36,941 nucleotides of DNA from Bacilli bacterium (lineage in GTDB: Bacteria; Bacillota_I; Bacilli_A; RF39; UBA660). Positions within the stretch are counted from its first letter, which is position 1; the number at the start of each line of letters is the position of its first letter. Positions 1 through 8,172 of the stretch are shown in pieces. The stretch spans positions 1 through 36,941 of the forward strand of contig JAFUAL010000027.1 in NCBI GenBank assembly GCA_017460745.1, read 5' to 3'. The notes beneath the pieces were generated by a model. The model had not been told where the DNA came from, ran no database searches, and saw only the letters and a list, made by a program, of their open reading frames with translations. Made by a program: the position numbers and the translations under genes.

Positions 1-902
1 GAAATGATTCAACTACTGAAGGAGCTATAAGAGTACAAGATAAATTTGTAAGTTTTACTTTAATGAAAGAAGTTGGTAATAATAACTGGGAAACCATAAT
101 TGATAGTGAATCATATGATGATTTTGAAGAACCTCTTAGAATATATGTAGATAAGATAAATGCTAATACAACAAGTTCAGTAACACATAAATATAGATTA
201 TATGTATGGCTTAATCGAGATATGACAATTTATGGAGGAGATTTAACAAGTGCTGCAGGTGACTATAGTATAGCAGAATATAAGAAATTATATACAAGTG
301 TAAAAATACAAGTAACTGGAGATTATAAAGAAAAAAATTATGAAATACCAGTTCATACAGTAACATTTGATTATAATGATGGAGTAACAGCAAGTACAAC
401 GAAAAGAGTTGTATATTATGGACATTATGGAAAATTACCAACTCCACCTGAAAGAGAAGGATATACATTTATGGGTTGGAATGGGAAAAATATGTTTAAT
501 AAAGACGATGTTATAGAAGGATATATAAGTGATAAAAGCGGAAAACTTATGTCAAGATCAGATGCTTACTCAAGTAATTATATTGAAATAGATTGTAGCA
601 AAAAATATGTTATTCGTCCTATATTATCATATGGTAGTTGGGGTGCTTTTTATGATGTAAATAAAATTTATGTAAGTGGCATCATTTATTATAGTGGTGA
701 ACCAATAACATGTACTCAAAATCAAAAATATATTCGTTTTACAATTAATATTGCTAATACTAATGATAAATGGGCTAGCACAACAATGCTAGAAGAAGGC
801 ACTGAAGCAACTGAATATGAACCATATTATATAACAAGTGGTACTAAAGTAGTTCAAGATAAGGATCATACATTAAAAGCAATTTGGAAAGAAAATGAAT
901 AA
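1..902 (+). CDS. Surface protein with InlB-type repeat, 5' end missing
   Basis: The frame is open from the left edge (codons from base 3, beginning N-D-S-T-T-E), so the ATG at 63 is internal and the gene is 5'-truncated. Near residue 100 counted from that ATG a Listeria-Bacteroides (InlB B) repeat begins with VTFDYNDG and continues to EGYTFMGW. The repeat normally closes within about 20 residues, but here about 110 residues intervene (GKNMFNKDDV to EYEPYYI) before its usual end, GTKVVQDKDHTLKAIW. The insert resembles the carbohydrate-binding-like beta modules of phage and surface proteins that end in E-G-x-x-A-T-x-Y-E-P-Y. No LPXTG motif or membrane anchor follows the repeat; the protein ends in KENE. 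It is probably secreted or surface-associated, with adhesion as the likely role. The family calls come from motif recognition; the function is inferred. Confidence 0.75.
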   Translation, partial: NDSTTEGAIRVQDKFVSFTLMKEVGNNNWETIIDSESYDDFEEPLRIYVDKINANTTSSVTHKYRLYVWLNRDMTIYGGDLTSAAGDYSIAEYKKLYTSVKIQVTGDYKEKNYEIPVHTVTFDYNDGVTASTTKRVVYYGHYGKLPTPPEREGYTFMGWNGKNMFNKDDVIEGYISDKSGKLMSRSDAYSSNYIEIDCSKKYVIRPILSYGSWGAFYDVNKIYVSGIIYYSGEPITCTQNQKYIRFTINIANTNDKWASTTMLEEGTEATEYEPYYITSGTKVVQDKDHTLKAIWKENE

Positions 903-942
903 TTTACTTATAAAAAAATTTATTTAAAAAATTAAATAAATG

Positions 943-978
943 TTTGATTAAATTGAAAATATTAATCAAATTTTTTTA
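943..978 (+). terminator. Intrinsic terminator after surface protein
   Basis: TTTGATTAA (943-951) pairs perfectly with TTAATCAAA (962-970) across a 10-nt loop and is followed by seven T. It separates the surface protein gene from the nuclease gene downstream. Confidence 0.75.
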
Positions 979-1061
979 TGAGATTTTATAGTTTTAAAAC
1001 ATTTTTTTAATAATTTTATAAGTTAATGAATTATTTAATCAAAAATAATGATTTACAAAAA

Positions 1062-1090
1062 TTGACATATATTTATTTGCGTGCTAATCT
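1062..1090 (+). promoter_or_regulatory. Promoter of Rpn nuclease gene
   Basis: TTGACA (1062-1067), a 17-nt spacer and TAATCT (1085-1090), with TGC before the -10 box as an extended element. It lies downstream of the in-frame ATG at 1026, which supports a translation start at 1131 rather than 1026. Confidence 0.7.
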
Positions 1091-1097
1091 AGATTTC

Positions 1098-1111
1098 ATT
1101 AACCGGTTAAT
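1098..1111. promoter_or_regulatory. Perfect 14-bp palindrome, candidate operator
   Basis: ATTAACCGGTTAAT is a perfect palindrome starting 8 nt after the -10 box, so it covers the expected transcription start. The CCGG core stands out in such AT-rich DNA. An operator bound by a dimeric repressor would fit; no regulator is identified. Confidence 0.4.
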
Positions 1112-1130
1112 TGATGATGAAAGGAGAATT

Positions 1131-2021
1131 ATGTCAAAAAAGAAAGAATTAAAACAATATAAATTGATGAATGATTCCGTTGCAAGAATTTTACTTAAGA
1201 ATAGTCCAGTCGCGCTTGAACTTACTGCAAGAATAGTTGCTGAAATATTAAAAGTAGATTATAAAGATGTACTTAATAATATGAAACTAATAAGTGAAGA
1301 TATGTTGTTTTCAGTGCATACGGTTGATGGTCGAAGTGATGAAGTGATTGAAACAGATAAATATTATATTAATATAGAAATTTGTTATACCAGAGGAAGT
1401 AATAGACAAAAACAAATGGATTCGTATGTTTTTGAACTTTTCCTTGGTCAAGTAAGAAGAACAGAAGAATATAAAAATATGAAGAATATTATTCAAATAA
1501 TGATAGAAAACTATGATTATTTCGGAAAAGGAAAGTTTTCATATGAAGTAGGATTTATGGAAAAGAGTTTACATATACCAGAAGATGATATAATAACAAA
1601 ATATCATATATCACTTGATAATCTTCGCAATATAGATTATAATAGTATCAAATATGAGAAAGATGCTCTAAAGAAATTACTTTATATATTTGTATGTGAA
1701 GAGAATAATCTAGAAAAAGCATATCGGGGTGATAAATTTATGGAGAAGGTAGTAAAAACTGCTAAAGAAATAGCAATTGATAAGAAAATACCATTTTATT
1801 TAAGTGAAGAAGAGATAAGAAGACTTGATAGAGAAGAAGCGGTAGAAGAAGGATATGCAAATGGTTATGAGTCGGGTAAAAATGATGGTATAGAACAAAA
1901 TCGACGTGAAATGGTTATTAATTTCTATAAAAATGGTGCAACATTTGAATTAATAAGTAAATCATCTGGATTATCAGTTGATGAGATAAAAAAAATAATA
2001 AAAGATAATAAAGATGCTTGA
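1131..2021 (+). CDS. Rpn/PDDEXK_2 family nuclease (transposase-like)
   Basis: A 296-residue protein of the Rpn / PD-(D/E)XK nuclease-transposase family (PF12784 type), known as recombination-promoting DNases and often numerous in gut Bacillota. Family features are the N-terminal LKQYKLMNDSVARILLKN region, the acidic strand around ETDKYYINIEIC, where the family usually has IEMQ, and a C-terminal tail rich in E, Y and G (EEGYANGYESGKNDGIEQ) ending in a helical DEIKKIIKD segment. The Q of the IExQ motif is replaced by Cys, so activity is uncertain. Start: ATG 1131 has a good AAGGAGA site; the upstream in-frame ATG at 1026 has no ribosome site and lies before the promoter. It stands alone between a terminator and the leuS T-box. 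Such genes are usually orphan mobile-type loci. Confidence 0.85.
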   Translation: MSKKKELKQYKLMNDSVARILLKNSPVALELTARIVAEILKVDYKDVLNNMKLISEDMLFSVHTVDGRSDEVIETDKYYINIEICYTRGSNRQKQMDSYVFELFLGQVRRTEEYKNMKNIIQIMIENYDYFGKGKFSYEVGFMEKSLHIPEDDIITKYHISLDNLRNIDYNSIKYEKDALKKLLYIFVCEENNLEKAYRGDKFMEKVVKTAKEIAIDKKIPFYLSEEEIRRLDREEAVEEGYANGYESGKNDGIEQNRREMVINFYKNGATFELISKSSGLSVDEIKKIIKDNKDA

Positions 2022-2049
2022 ATTATTTTAAAAAATGTGTTTAAATAAG

Positions 2050-2232
2050 CATATATTATTTAAGAAGTAGTAATTTATATTTCTTTTATAGAGAGTTAGT
2101 GCTGGTGGAAACTAATATAGAAATATATATGAACTTGTCTTGTTAGAAAATAATCGTTAATCGCGTTAAGATAATTAAGTTAAAATAAGAATGGTACCGT
2201 CTAAATAGACTTCTTTGGTATTGTTCTTTTTT
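2050..2232 (+). promoter_or_regulatory. T-box riboswitch, leucine (CUU specifier)
   Basis: A tRNA-sensing leader. The distal Stem I is recognisable in AGAGAGTTAGTGCTGGTGGAAACTAAT (2091-2117). The specifier is likely CTT (Leu) at 2134-2136 within GAACTTG. The T-box element is AATGGTACCG (2190-2199), a weakened form of the usual GGTGGNACCGCG. The CUU reading fits the leuS gene downstream. The 5' boundary is approximate. Uncharged tRNA-Leu would favour the antiterminator and raise leuS expression. Confidence 0.85.
2187..2232 (+). terminator. T-box terminator hairpin
   Basis: AAGAATGGTACC (2187-2198) pairs with GGTATTGTTCTT (2217-2228), with two G-U pairs, followed by a T run. The 5' arm contains the T-box bases GGTACC, so pairing with the tRNA acceptor end would disrupt it. 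Confidence 0.8.
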
Positions 2233-2248
2233 ATATTAGGAGGTGTTT

Positions 2249-2626
2249 ATGAAAATATATGATTTATACTGGTTTATAGGAACGTTTTTAGTTGTCTATT
2301 TATTTTATCTATTTCATTATGTAATTGGTAAAAAGAAAAAATATAATCCGGATAAAGTACCTCAAGAATTACTCTATTTAATTAGAAAATATAAATTAGA
2401 TATGAAAGAAATTAATTATAAAAAAGTCATGAATCAAATTGGTTTAATATGTGCATTTGATATAGCATTTACGAGTACTTTTATGTTTATGTTTGTTAAA
2501 AAAATATATTTTAGTATTTTAATAGGTGCTGTAATGCTTGTACCTCTTATAATTATTACATTTGATTTATTAGGAAGATATTATAAAAAGAAAGGAATTG
2601 ATAATAATGGAAACAAAAAAGATTGA
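2249..2626 (+). CDS. Small conserved membrane protein upstream of leuS
   Basis: A 125-residue protein that I do not recognise by name. Membrane segments are visible at about residues 7-26, 71-88 and 91-110. A basic loop (GKKKKYNPDKVPQELLYLIRKYKLDMKEINYKKVMNQ) follows the first segment, and a Lys-rich C-terminus ends the protein. Start: ATG 2249 has an AGGAGG site 5 nt upstream; the GTG at 2243 lies inside that site. It is the first gene behind the leucine T-box and its last 20 bases overlap leuS, so the two genes should be co-transcribed and possibly translationally coupled. That makes this membrane protein subject to tRNA-Leu charging control. A role in amino-acid uptake is possible, but no transporter motif is visible. 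Confidence 0.8.
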   Translation: MKIYDLYWFIGTFLVVYLFYLFHYVIGKKKKYNPDKVPQELLYLIRKYKLDMKEINYKKVMNQIGLICAFDIAFTSTFMFMFVKKIYFSILIGAVMLVPLIIITFDLLGRYYKKKGIDNNGNKKD

Positions 2627-5006
2627 AAAAAAATGGCAGAAATATTGGGTTGTTCATAATACATTCGTTGCAAGTAATGAAAGTGATAAGAAGAAGTACT
2701 ATATATTAGTTGAGTTCCCTTATCCAAGTGGAGCAGGACTACATGTAGGTCATGTTAGAAGTTATGCATCACTTGATGCTGTTGCTAGAAAAAAACGTAT
2801 GGAAGGATATAATGTTTTATTTCCTATGGGATGGGATGCTTTTGGTGCACCTGCTGAACAATATGCAATAAAAAATCATATTCATCCAAGTAAAGCTGTA
2901 AAAGAAAATATTAAGACTTTTAAAGGACAACTTCAAAGTTTAGGATTATCATTTGATTGGAGTCGTGAGATTGCAACAACTGATCCTAAATATTATAAGT
3001 GGACTCAATGGCAATTTTTAAAGTTTTATGAAAAAGGACTTGCATATAAAGCAACTGTACCAGTTAATTGGTGTCCAAATTGTAAGATGGTATTATCTAA
3101 TGAAGATGCTAGTGGTGGCGTGTGTGAGCGATGTGGAACAGGTGTTGTTCAAAAAGAAAAATCACAATGGATGCTTGGAATGAAAAAATATGCAGAAAAA
3201 CTACTTGATGGTTTAGATGATACAAAATTTCAAGAAAAAGTAAAACTTGCTCAAAAAAATTGGATTGGTAAGTCAATGGGTGCTGAAGTTGATTTTCAAA
3301 TTGATAATAGTGATGAGAAATTAAAAGTATATACTACTCGTCCTGATACTATTTTTGGTGTAACTTTCATGGTAATTGCTCCTGAACATCCAATTATTAA
3401 TAAGTTATCTGAACGTATTTTAAATATAGATGAAATACGTGAATATAAAGAGTTTGCAAGCCATAAAAATGAAATGGAAAGAACACAGTTAAATAAAGAT
3501 AAAACAGGTGTTAAAGTTTTAGGCTTTTATGCCATTAATCCAATTACTCAAGATAAAATTCCAGTTTATGTAAGTGATTATGTCATGATGAATTATGGAA
3601 CAGGAGCTATTATGGCAGTGCCTGCCCATGATGAGAGAGATTATGCTTTTGCAAAGAAATATGGAATTAATATTATACCGGTTATTGAAGGTGGAGATAC
3701 GAGTCGAGAAGCTTATGTTGGCGATGGTATCATGATAAATTCAGGATTCTTAAATGGTATTGATAATAAACGTGATGCAATTTTTACAATTACTGAATAT
3801 ATGGAAAAGAATGGCATTGGTAAAAGAAGTGTTAAATATCGTTTACAAGATTGGGTATTCTCGCGTCAAAGATTCTGGGGAGAACCAATTCCAATGATTA
3901 ATTGTCCGAATTGTGGCTGGGTACCAGTTCCCTATTCTGATTTACCAGTTAAACTTCCAAATGTAACAGCTTATGAACCAACAGATACAGGAGAAAGTCC
4001 TTTAGCCTCAATTGAAGAGTTTGTTAATTGCAAGTGTCCAAGTTGTGGAGGACCTGCTAAACGTGAAACTGATACAATGCCTAACTGGGCAGGTTCATCA
4101 TGGTATTGGCTTCGCTATATGGATCCAAACAATGATACAGAGTTTGTCTCTCAAGATGCACTTAAATATTGGGGAAAAGTTGATTGGTATAATGGAGGAA
4201 TGGAACATGCAACCCGTCACCTACTCTATGCTAGATTTTGGAATAACTTCTTATATGATGAAGGCTTAGTTCCAAATGCTGAACCATTTATTGTTCGTAC
4301 ATCTCATGGTATGATACTTGGCTCTAATGGTGAAAAAATGAGTAAAAGTAAAGGAAACGTTATTAATCCTAATGAATGTATTGATGAATTTGGAGCCGAT
4401 GCTTTAAGAGTATATGAAATGTTTATCGGTGACTATGAAAAAGAAGTTAACTGGAATACGGCAAGTTTAAATGGTTGTAAGAAATTCTTAGATAGAGTTG
4501 AAAGACTTGGTACTAAACTTCGTGAAAGTAATAGATATTCCAAAGAAATTGAAGTATTAATGAATAAAACGATTAAAAAAGTAACAGATGACTTAGATAA
4601 TTTAAAATATAATACAGCTGTATCTAGTTTAATGATTTTATTAAATGAACTAGAAAAATTAGATGAAGTTACAACCAAAGATTATAGAACTTTGTTATTG
4701 CTTCTTAATCCTATGGCTCCACATATTACTGAAGAATTAAATGAAATATATAAATTAGGAGATGTTTTATGTGAATCAAGTTGGCCAAAGTATAACAAAG
4801 AAAAACTTGTTGAAGATAGTATAACAATTGCTATTCAAATAAATGGTAAACTTCGTGGTACAATTGATGTTGCACTTGATACAGAAGAAAGTGAACTAGA
4901 AAAAATAGCACTTGCTAATGAAAATGTTAAAAAACATTTAGAAGGTAAAAATATTATTAAAGTTATCGTAATTAAAAATAAAATAGTTAATATTGTAGCC
5001 AAATAA
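2607..5006 (+). CDS. leuS: Leucyl-tRNA synthetase
   Basis: Class I aminoacyl-tRNA synthetase that charges tRNA-Leu in the cytoplasm; 799 residues, normal for bacterial LeuRS. The HIGH motif reads HVGH (residues 46-49) in GAGLHVGHVRSY and the KMSKS motif is at 577-581. The CP1 editing domain contains the threonine-rich TTRPDTIFG segment and a MAVPAHDERD segment, so proofreading appears intact. Cys pairs CPNC and CERCG form a zinc module, and a second set lies at CPNCGW and CPSCG. Start: ATG 2607, following AAAGGA at 2591-2596, gives METKKIEKKWQKYW, the usual N-terminus; a TTG at 2598 is rejected. It overlaps the membrane protein gene by 20 bases and is governed by the T-box leader. A terminator follows directly. 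Confidence 0.97.
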   Translation: METKKIEKKWQKYWVVHNTFVASNESDKKKYYILVEFPYPSGAGLHVGHVRSYASLDAVARKKRMEGYNVLFPMGWDAFGAPAEQYAIKNHIHPSKAVKENIKTFKGQLQSLGLSFDWSREIATTDPKYYKWTQWQFLKFYEKGLAYKATVPVNWCPNCKMVLSNEDASGGVCERCGTGVVQKEKSQWMLGMKKYAEKLLDGLDDTKFQEKVKLAQKNWIGKSMGAEVDFQIDNSDEKLKVYTTRPDTIFGVTFMVIAPEHPIINKLSERILNIDEIREYKEFASHKNEMERTQLNKDKTGVKVLGFYAINPITQDKIPVYVSDYVMMNYGTGAIMAVPAHDERDYAFAKKYGINIIPVIEGGDTSREAYVGDGIMINSGFLNGIDNKRDAIFTITEYMEKNGIGKRSVKYRLQDWVFSRQRFWGEPIPMINCPNCGWVPVPYSDLPVKLPNVTAYEPTDTGESPLASIEEFVNCKCPSCGGPAKRETDTMPNWAGSSWYWLRYMDPNNDTEFVSQDALKYWGKVDWYNGGMEHATRHLLYARFWNNFLYDEGLVPNAEPFIVRTSHGMILGSNGEKMSKSKGNVINPNECIDEFGADALRVYEMFIGDYEKEVNWNTASLNGCKKFLDRVERLGTKLRESNRYSKEIEVLMNKTIKKVTDDLDNLKYNTAVSSLMILLNELEKLDEVTTKDYRTLLLLLNPMAPHITEELNEIYKLGDVLCESSWPKYNKEKLVEDSITIAIQINGKLRGTIDVALDTEESELEKIALANENVKKHLEGKNIIKVIVIKNKIVNIVAK

Positions 5007-5016
5007 CAAAAATAAG

Positions 5017-5048
5017 ACTCTAAGTAAAGTAAAATACTTGGAGTTTTT
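5017..5048 (+). terminator. Intrinsic terminator after leuS
   Basis: ACTCTAAGTA (5017-5026) pairs with TACTTGGAGT (5035-5044), with one G-U, then a run of T. It closes the T-box/leuS operon. Confidence 0.75.
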
Positions 5049-5051
5049 AAG

Positions 5052-5060
5052 TGATATAAT
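5052..5060 (+). promoter_or_regulatory. Extended -10 promoter candidate
   Basis: TGATATAAT is a perfect extended -10 (TGn-TATAAT) just after the leuS terminator, about 75 nt before the first of the paired unknown genes. No good -35 is seen, which extended -10 promoters tolerate. A second weaker copy, TGATATTAT, lies at 5105-5113. Confidence 0.5.
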
Positions 5061-5136
5061 AAGTAAATTTATATGTCAAGATAATTTACATCTAAATAAT
5101 TAAGTGATATTATAAACATCTGTTTGGAGTGATTTT

Positions 5137-5799
5137 ATGAATAATACTATGAAGTATAATAAATTATTAACATTACAATATTGTAATGCATTAGGAATAA
5201 AAGTTGATACTACATCTCAAGGTTTTAAAAATGATTTAGTAAGATGGGTATTTGAAAGAAAACAAATAGGAGAAAAGTACGTTGAATTTTTAAATAGTTT
5301 AGGACTTAATATAACAAATAAAGAAACTGCTGAAATAGGAAAAGGTACATTTGATACGTTAGTAGATTCATATAATACAACAGTTATTACACCTTATCCT
5401 TATACAAATAATGTGAAACGTGTTTTAAAATATGATTTCTTTCCTAATATACAAGGTTCAGGTTTAATTAAATATGATAGTGATGGTAAAATAGCAGAAA
5501 TAGTTTCTGTACCTAAATATATTAATCAAATAATAACTCAAAATCCTTATAATGAATTAGACTTAATAGGATATGAAGATTTATTTAATGTCAATGATAT
5601 ATCTGTTATAGTTGGAATGTATGGTCATATTCATGATAATGATAAAGAAATGAAATTAAAAATGTTAAAGTTGATAAAAGATAAAATAAAAAATAATCAA
5701 TTTAATGTAGAATATGAATATGATAGAGATTCTTATTTTGCAGCAATTTATGATAATAAAACAGAAAAAAAAGTAAAAAGTATCGGTGAAGTTAAGTAA
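5137..5799 (+). CDS. Unknown protein, first of a tandem paralogous pair
   Basis: A 220-residue soluble protein of no family I recognise. It has no signal peptide or membrane segment and is rich in Lys, Asn, Tyr and Ile. It shares with the next gene an N-terminal YxKLLxLQYxxA segment, ETAEIGKGxFDTxVxxYxTT near residues 67-87, SVPKYIN near residue 128, NPYxxxDLxG, and a C-terminal IxGMYGxxxDNDKxxKLKxL segment near residues 165-183. These shared blocks along the whole length indicate a tandem duplication. The ATG at 5137 has a GGAG site 7 nt upstream. It lies between the leuS terminator and a terminator at 6482, forming a two-gene operon. No catalytic motif is evident; the function is unknown. 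Confidence 0.75.
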   Translation: MNNTMKYNKLLTLQYCNALGIKVDTTSQGFKNDLVRWVFERKQIGEKYVEFLNSLGLNITNKETAEIGKGTFDTLVDSYNTTVITPYPYTNNVKRVLKYDFFPNIQGSGLIKYDSDGKIAEIVSVPKYINQIITQNPYNELDLIGYEDLFNVNDISVIVGMYGHIHDNDKEMKLKMLKLIKDKIKNNQFNVEYEYDRDSYFAAIYDNKTEKKVKSIGEVK

Positions 5800-5817
5800 G
5801 ATTAATTAAGGTGAAAA

Positions 5818-6462
5818 ATGGATAACAAAGAATATTATAAATTATTAAAATTACAATATTATAAAGCAACTAAAGATAAAATAAAGACTATTATTGATGA
5901 TGATTTAAATGAAAATATGTATAATTGGCTTTTTATAAGACACGAAATAGGCAAAAGATATATTGAATATTTAAATAATTTAGGGTATGATGTTAAGACT
6001 CAAGAAACTGCTGAAATAGGAAAAGGTTTATTTGATACTATAGTGAGAAAATATGAAACAACTATAATTTCGCCTTATATAGAAAAAATTGATAGTAATA
6101 GAGTTTTTACATATAGTTTAAATTTATCAACCTCCTACCCTACTTTAATGAAATATGGTAAAAACATGCGAATTGAAGATTTAGCATCTGTTCCAAAATA
6201 TATAAACACTTTTTTAATTAATAATCCATATCAAAGAAATGATTTGTTTGGTTTAGAAAATCTTATAAATAAAGGTGAATTTAATGCAATTATTGGAATG
6301 TATGGACAAACAGGAGATAATGATAAAGCTAAAAAATTAAAAATACTTTACCAATTGAGCAACAAAATCCGAACTCATCAATTTCAATTAAATTATGAAA
6401 AGGATAAAGATTATTATTATGCAAGTCTTATATCAAATAGTAAAATAAAAAAATATAACTAA
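5818..6462 (+). CDS. Unknown protein, second of a tandem paralogous pair
   Basis: A 214-residue protein paralogous along its whole length to the preceding gene (shared ETAEIGKG, FDT, SVPKYIN, NPY, GMYG and DNDK blocks). It starts 18 bases after the first gene's stop, behind AAGGTGA, so the two are co-transcribed. The copies have clearly diverged outside the shared blocks, so this is not a recent duplication or assembly artefact. The conserved Gly-Lys-Gly and the MYG...DNDK segment are the best candidates for functional sites, but neither matches a nucleotide-binding or catalytic signature I know. It has no signal peptide or membrane helix. Confidence 0.75.
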   Translation: MDNKEYYKLLKLQYYKATKDKIKTIIDDDLNENMYNWLFIRHEIGKRYIEYLNNLGYDVKTQETAEIGKGLFDTIVRKYETTIISPYIEKIDSNRVFTYSLNLSTSYPTLMKYGKNMRIEDLASVPKYINTFLINNPYQRNDLFGLENLINKGEFNAIIGMYGQTGDNDKAKKLKILYQLSNKIRTHQFQLNYEKDKDYYYASLISNSKIKKYN

Positions 6463-6481
6463 AAATAGCAAATATAATTAA

Positions 6482-6520
6482 TAAATTTTGATTTGATTAA
6501 AAAATCAAGATTTATTTTTT
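6482..6520 (+). terminator. Intrinsic terminator after paralogue pair
   Basis: TAAATTTTGATT (6482-6493) pairs with AATCAAGATTTA (6503-6514), with one G-U, followed by six T. Confidence 0.75.
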
Positions 6521-6589
6521 TAAATTTATTAAAATTTATATGAAGAAATTTAAAAATATGCTAAAATTAAAATAGGAAGGTATTTTATT

Positions 6590-7489
6590 ATGAGAAAAAA
6601 TATAAAGATATTGTTGATTCTTTTAATATGCGTTTTATTAATTACGGGATGCGAACTTAAAAATTTAAAAGTTAAAGATCCTTTAACCGAAGAAGAAATT
6701 GTATCTATGGTTGAAAAAAAAATTTATAATACAACGGGAGATATAGTAATAGCTAAAATAGTTTCAAAGGATAAACAATATAGTTGTGCAATTTCACTTT
6801 TTAATGCATCTTGTTTATATTATCAAGAAAAAGAAGGAGTGTTTGAATATAAAATAGAAATAACCACTCCAGTTAACTCTGAAATAAAAGCAACTGCAAC
6901 TTATGTAGACAGTTATATAGAGTATGATAGTCAGGAAACTAAAATAATAGATGCTGTTTTAAAAAATGATTATGTTGAACAGAAAGATTTGTTTTTAGTT
7001 AAAGAAGAGTTAGAAAGTAATTTATCACAAAGATTTGAAAAATATTATATATATAAAGATGTAAGTAATCCAAGAGGGTATGATATTTTTATAAATTCAA
7101 ACGATTATGAAGTTCTTAGTGAATTAATTTCTTCATCTAATGATATTATTACAAAATACAGTGAAGATGTTTCAATTACTTATAGTCTTTATGTTTATAA
7201 AGATGAAGAAGCATTTAATAATACCAACTTCGACTTATATAAAAGTAGTAATCAGACTTTTGGTGGACAATCATATGGTAAAGACATAATAGCAGAATAT
7301 ACTAAAAAGAAAGTAAAAAGAATAGGAAATAGTACGGGATTTGATTATAATTTATTTACAAGTAATGCTGCATCAAATGCACTTGAACCTGAGTATGTTG
7401 ATTATCATTCTTTTGATTATTTAGTATTTTGGTATCAAGTAGAATCAAATAATTTAAACGGAACTTTTCAAGTATTTGGAGTAAAATAA
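6590..7489 (+). CDS. Lipoprotein of unknown function
   Basis: A 299-residue lipoprotein. The N-terminus is MRKNIKILLILLICVLLITGC: a basic start, a hydrophobic core and a lipobox with Cys 21 as the lipidation site. The mature protein would sit on the outer face of the membrane. The ectodomain has alternating hydrophobic beta-strand-like stretches and two further Cys in the YSCAISLFNASCLYY segment near residues 64-74 that could form a disulfide. No family is recognised. The ribosome site AGGAAGG precedes ATG 6590. It lies in a run of unknown genes between leuS and secE; the gap to the next gene is 58 bases without a clear terminator, so co-transcription is possible. Confidence 0.8.
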   Translation: MRKNIKILLILLICVLLITGCELKNLKVKDPLTEEEIVSMVEKKIYNTTGDIVIAKIVSKDKQYSCAISLFNASCLYYQEKEGVFEYKIEITTPVNSEIKATATYVDSYIEYDSQETKIIDAVLKNDYVEQKDLFLVKEELESNLSQRFEKYYIYKDVSNPRGYDIFINSNDYEVLSELISSSNDIITKYSEDVSITYSLYVYKDEEAFNNTNFDLYKSSNQTFGGQSYGKDIIAEYTKKKVKRIGNSTGFDYNLFTSNAASNALEPEYVDYHSFDYLVFWYQVESNNLNGTFQVFGVK

Positions 7490-7547
7490 GTATTTAAAAA
7501 AAGTAAAATTTATAGTACAATTAAATAGATTAGAATAGAGGTGAAGT

Positions 7548-8162
7548 ATGGTTAGTTTTTATGATAAATTAGAAGATAGTCTTGGCAATTATGAAGAATT
7601 AACGAATTTATTAATTAATTTTGATAATATGCTAGAATATCTTCATAATAATGGTTTATGTATATATGACTTTAATATTAAAAAAGTTATTATGTATAAT
7701 GATAAATTAACTTTAGCCTCTTTCAATGGTTTAATAAATGATATAGGAGAATCTCCTAATATGAAAAGTCTCAATATATATCAACTAGCTAAAATCGGTT
7801 TAATGGCATATAATAATCAAATAGTTGATGGAAGAATGAATCAAGAACATTTTGATTTTATAAGAGATAATTTACCTGAATTTAATATAAATGGTAATAT
7901 TCCTGATGAAGTATTTGAGTACTATGGAGAAATATTTGAAAGATTAGATGTCACGTATTTAAATGATTATTTAGTAACAAAGCAAATGGAAAATGCAGGT
8001 AATCAAAATGCAAATATCATGAAAAAAACATTATCAACTAGTATTGGTAGAGCCTATGCCAGTGATGAATCTGATAATGCTTTTGTTAATATTTTATTTA
8101 TACCAAGTATTATTACTTTTTTATACCTTATAGGTTTAATAGTTTATTTTGTTTTAAAATAA
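7548..8162 (+). CDS. Pseudokinase-like protein with C-terminal membrane anchor
   Basis: A 204-residue protein. The segment LEYLHNNGLCIYDFNIKKVIMYNDKLTLASFNG (residues 29-61) follows the pattern of a protein-kinase catalytic loop plus the following strand (LxxLHxxGxxHxDxxxxNIL...DFG). Asp 41 sits at the catalytic position, but the Asn five residues on is Lys 46 and the DFG metal site reads SFN, so catalysis is unlikely. No glycine loop precedes it, so only a C-lobe would be present. A single hydrophobic segment at about residues 181-202 ends the protein, making it tail-anchored with the domain in the cytoplasm. The kinase-fold relation is inferred from this motif alone and needs a profile or structure check. 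The next gene starts 10 bases downstream, suggesting an operon. Confidence 0.65.
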   Translation: MVSFYDKLEDSLGNYEELTNLLINFDNMLEYLHNNGLCIYDFNIKKVIMYNDKLTLASFNGLINDIGESPNMKSLNIYQLAKIGLMAYNNQIVDGRMNQEHFDFIRDNLPEFNINGNIPDEVFEYYGEIFERLDVTYLNDYLVTKQMENAGNQNANIMKKTLSTSIGRAYASDESDNAFVNILFIPSIITFLYLIGLIVYFVLK

Positions 8163-8172
8163 GAGGTGTTTT

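Noticed and set aside
211..468. Minus-strand open frame of 85 codons
   Set aside because: It lies opposite the surface protein coding region, is Leu/Tyr-rich from the reversed AT bias, and has no ribosome site.
1026..1130. Longer N-terminus for the Rpn protein from ATG 1026
   Set aside because: There is no ribosome site, a strong promoter lies within this stretch, and ATG 1131 has AAGGAGA and the family's usual start.
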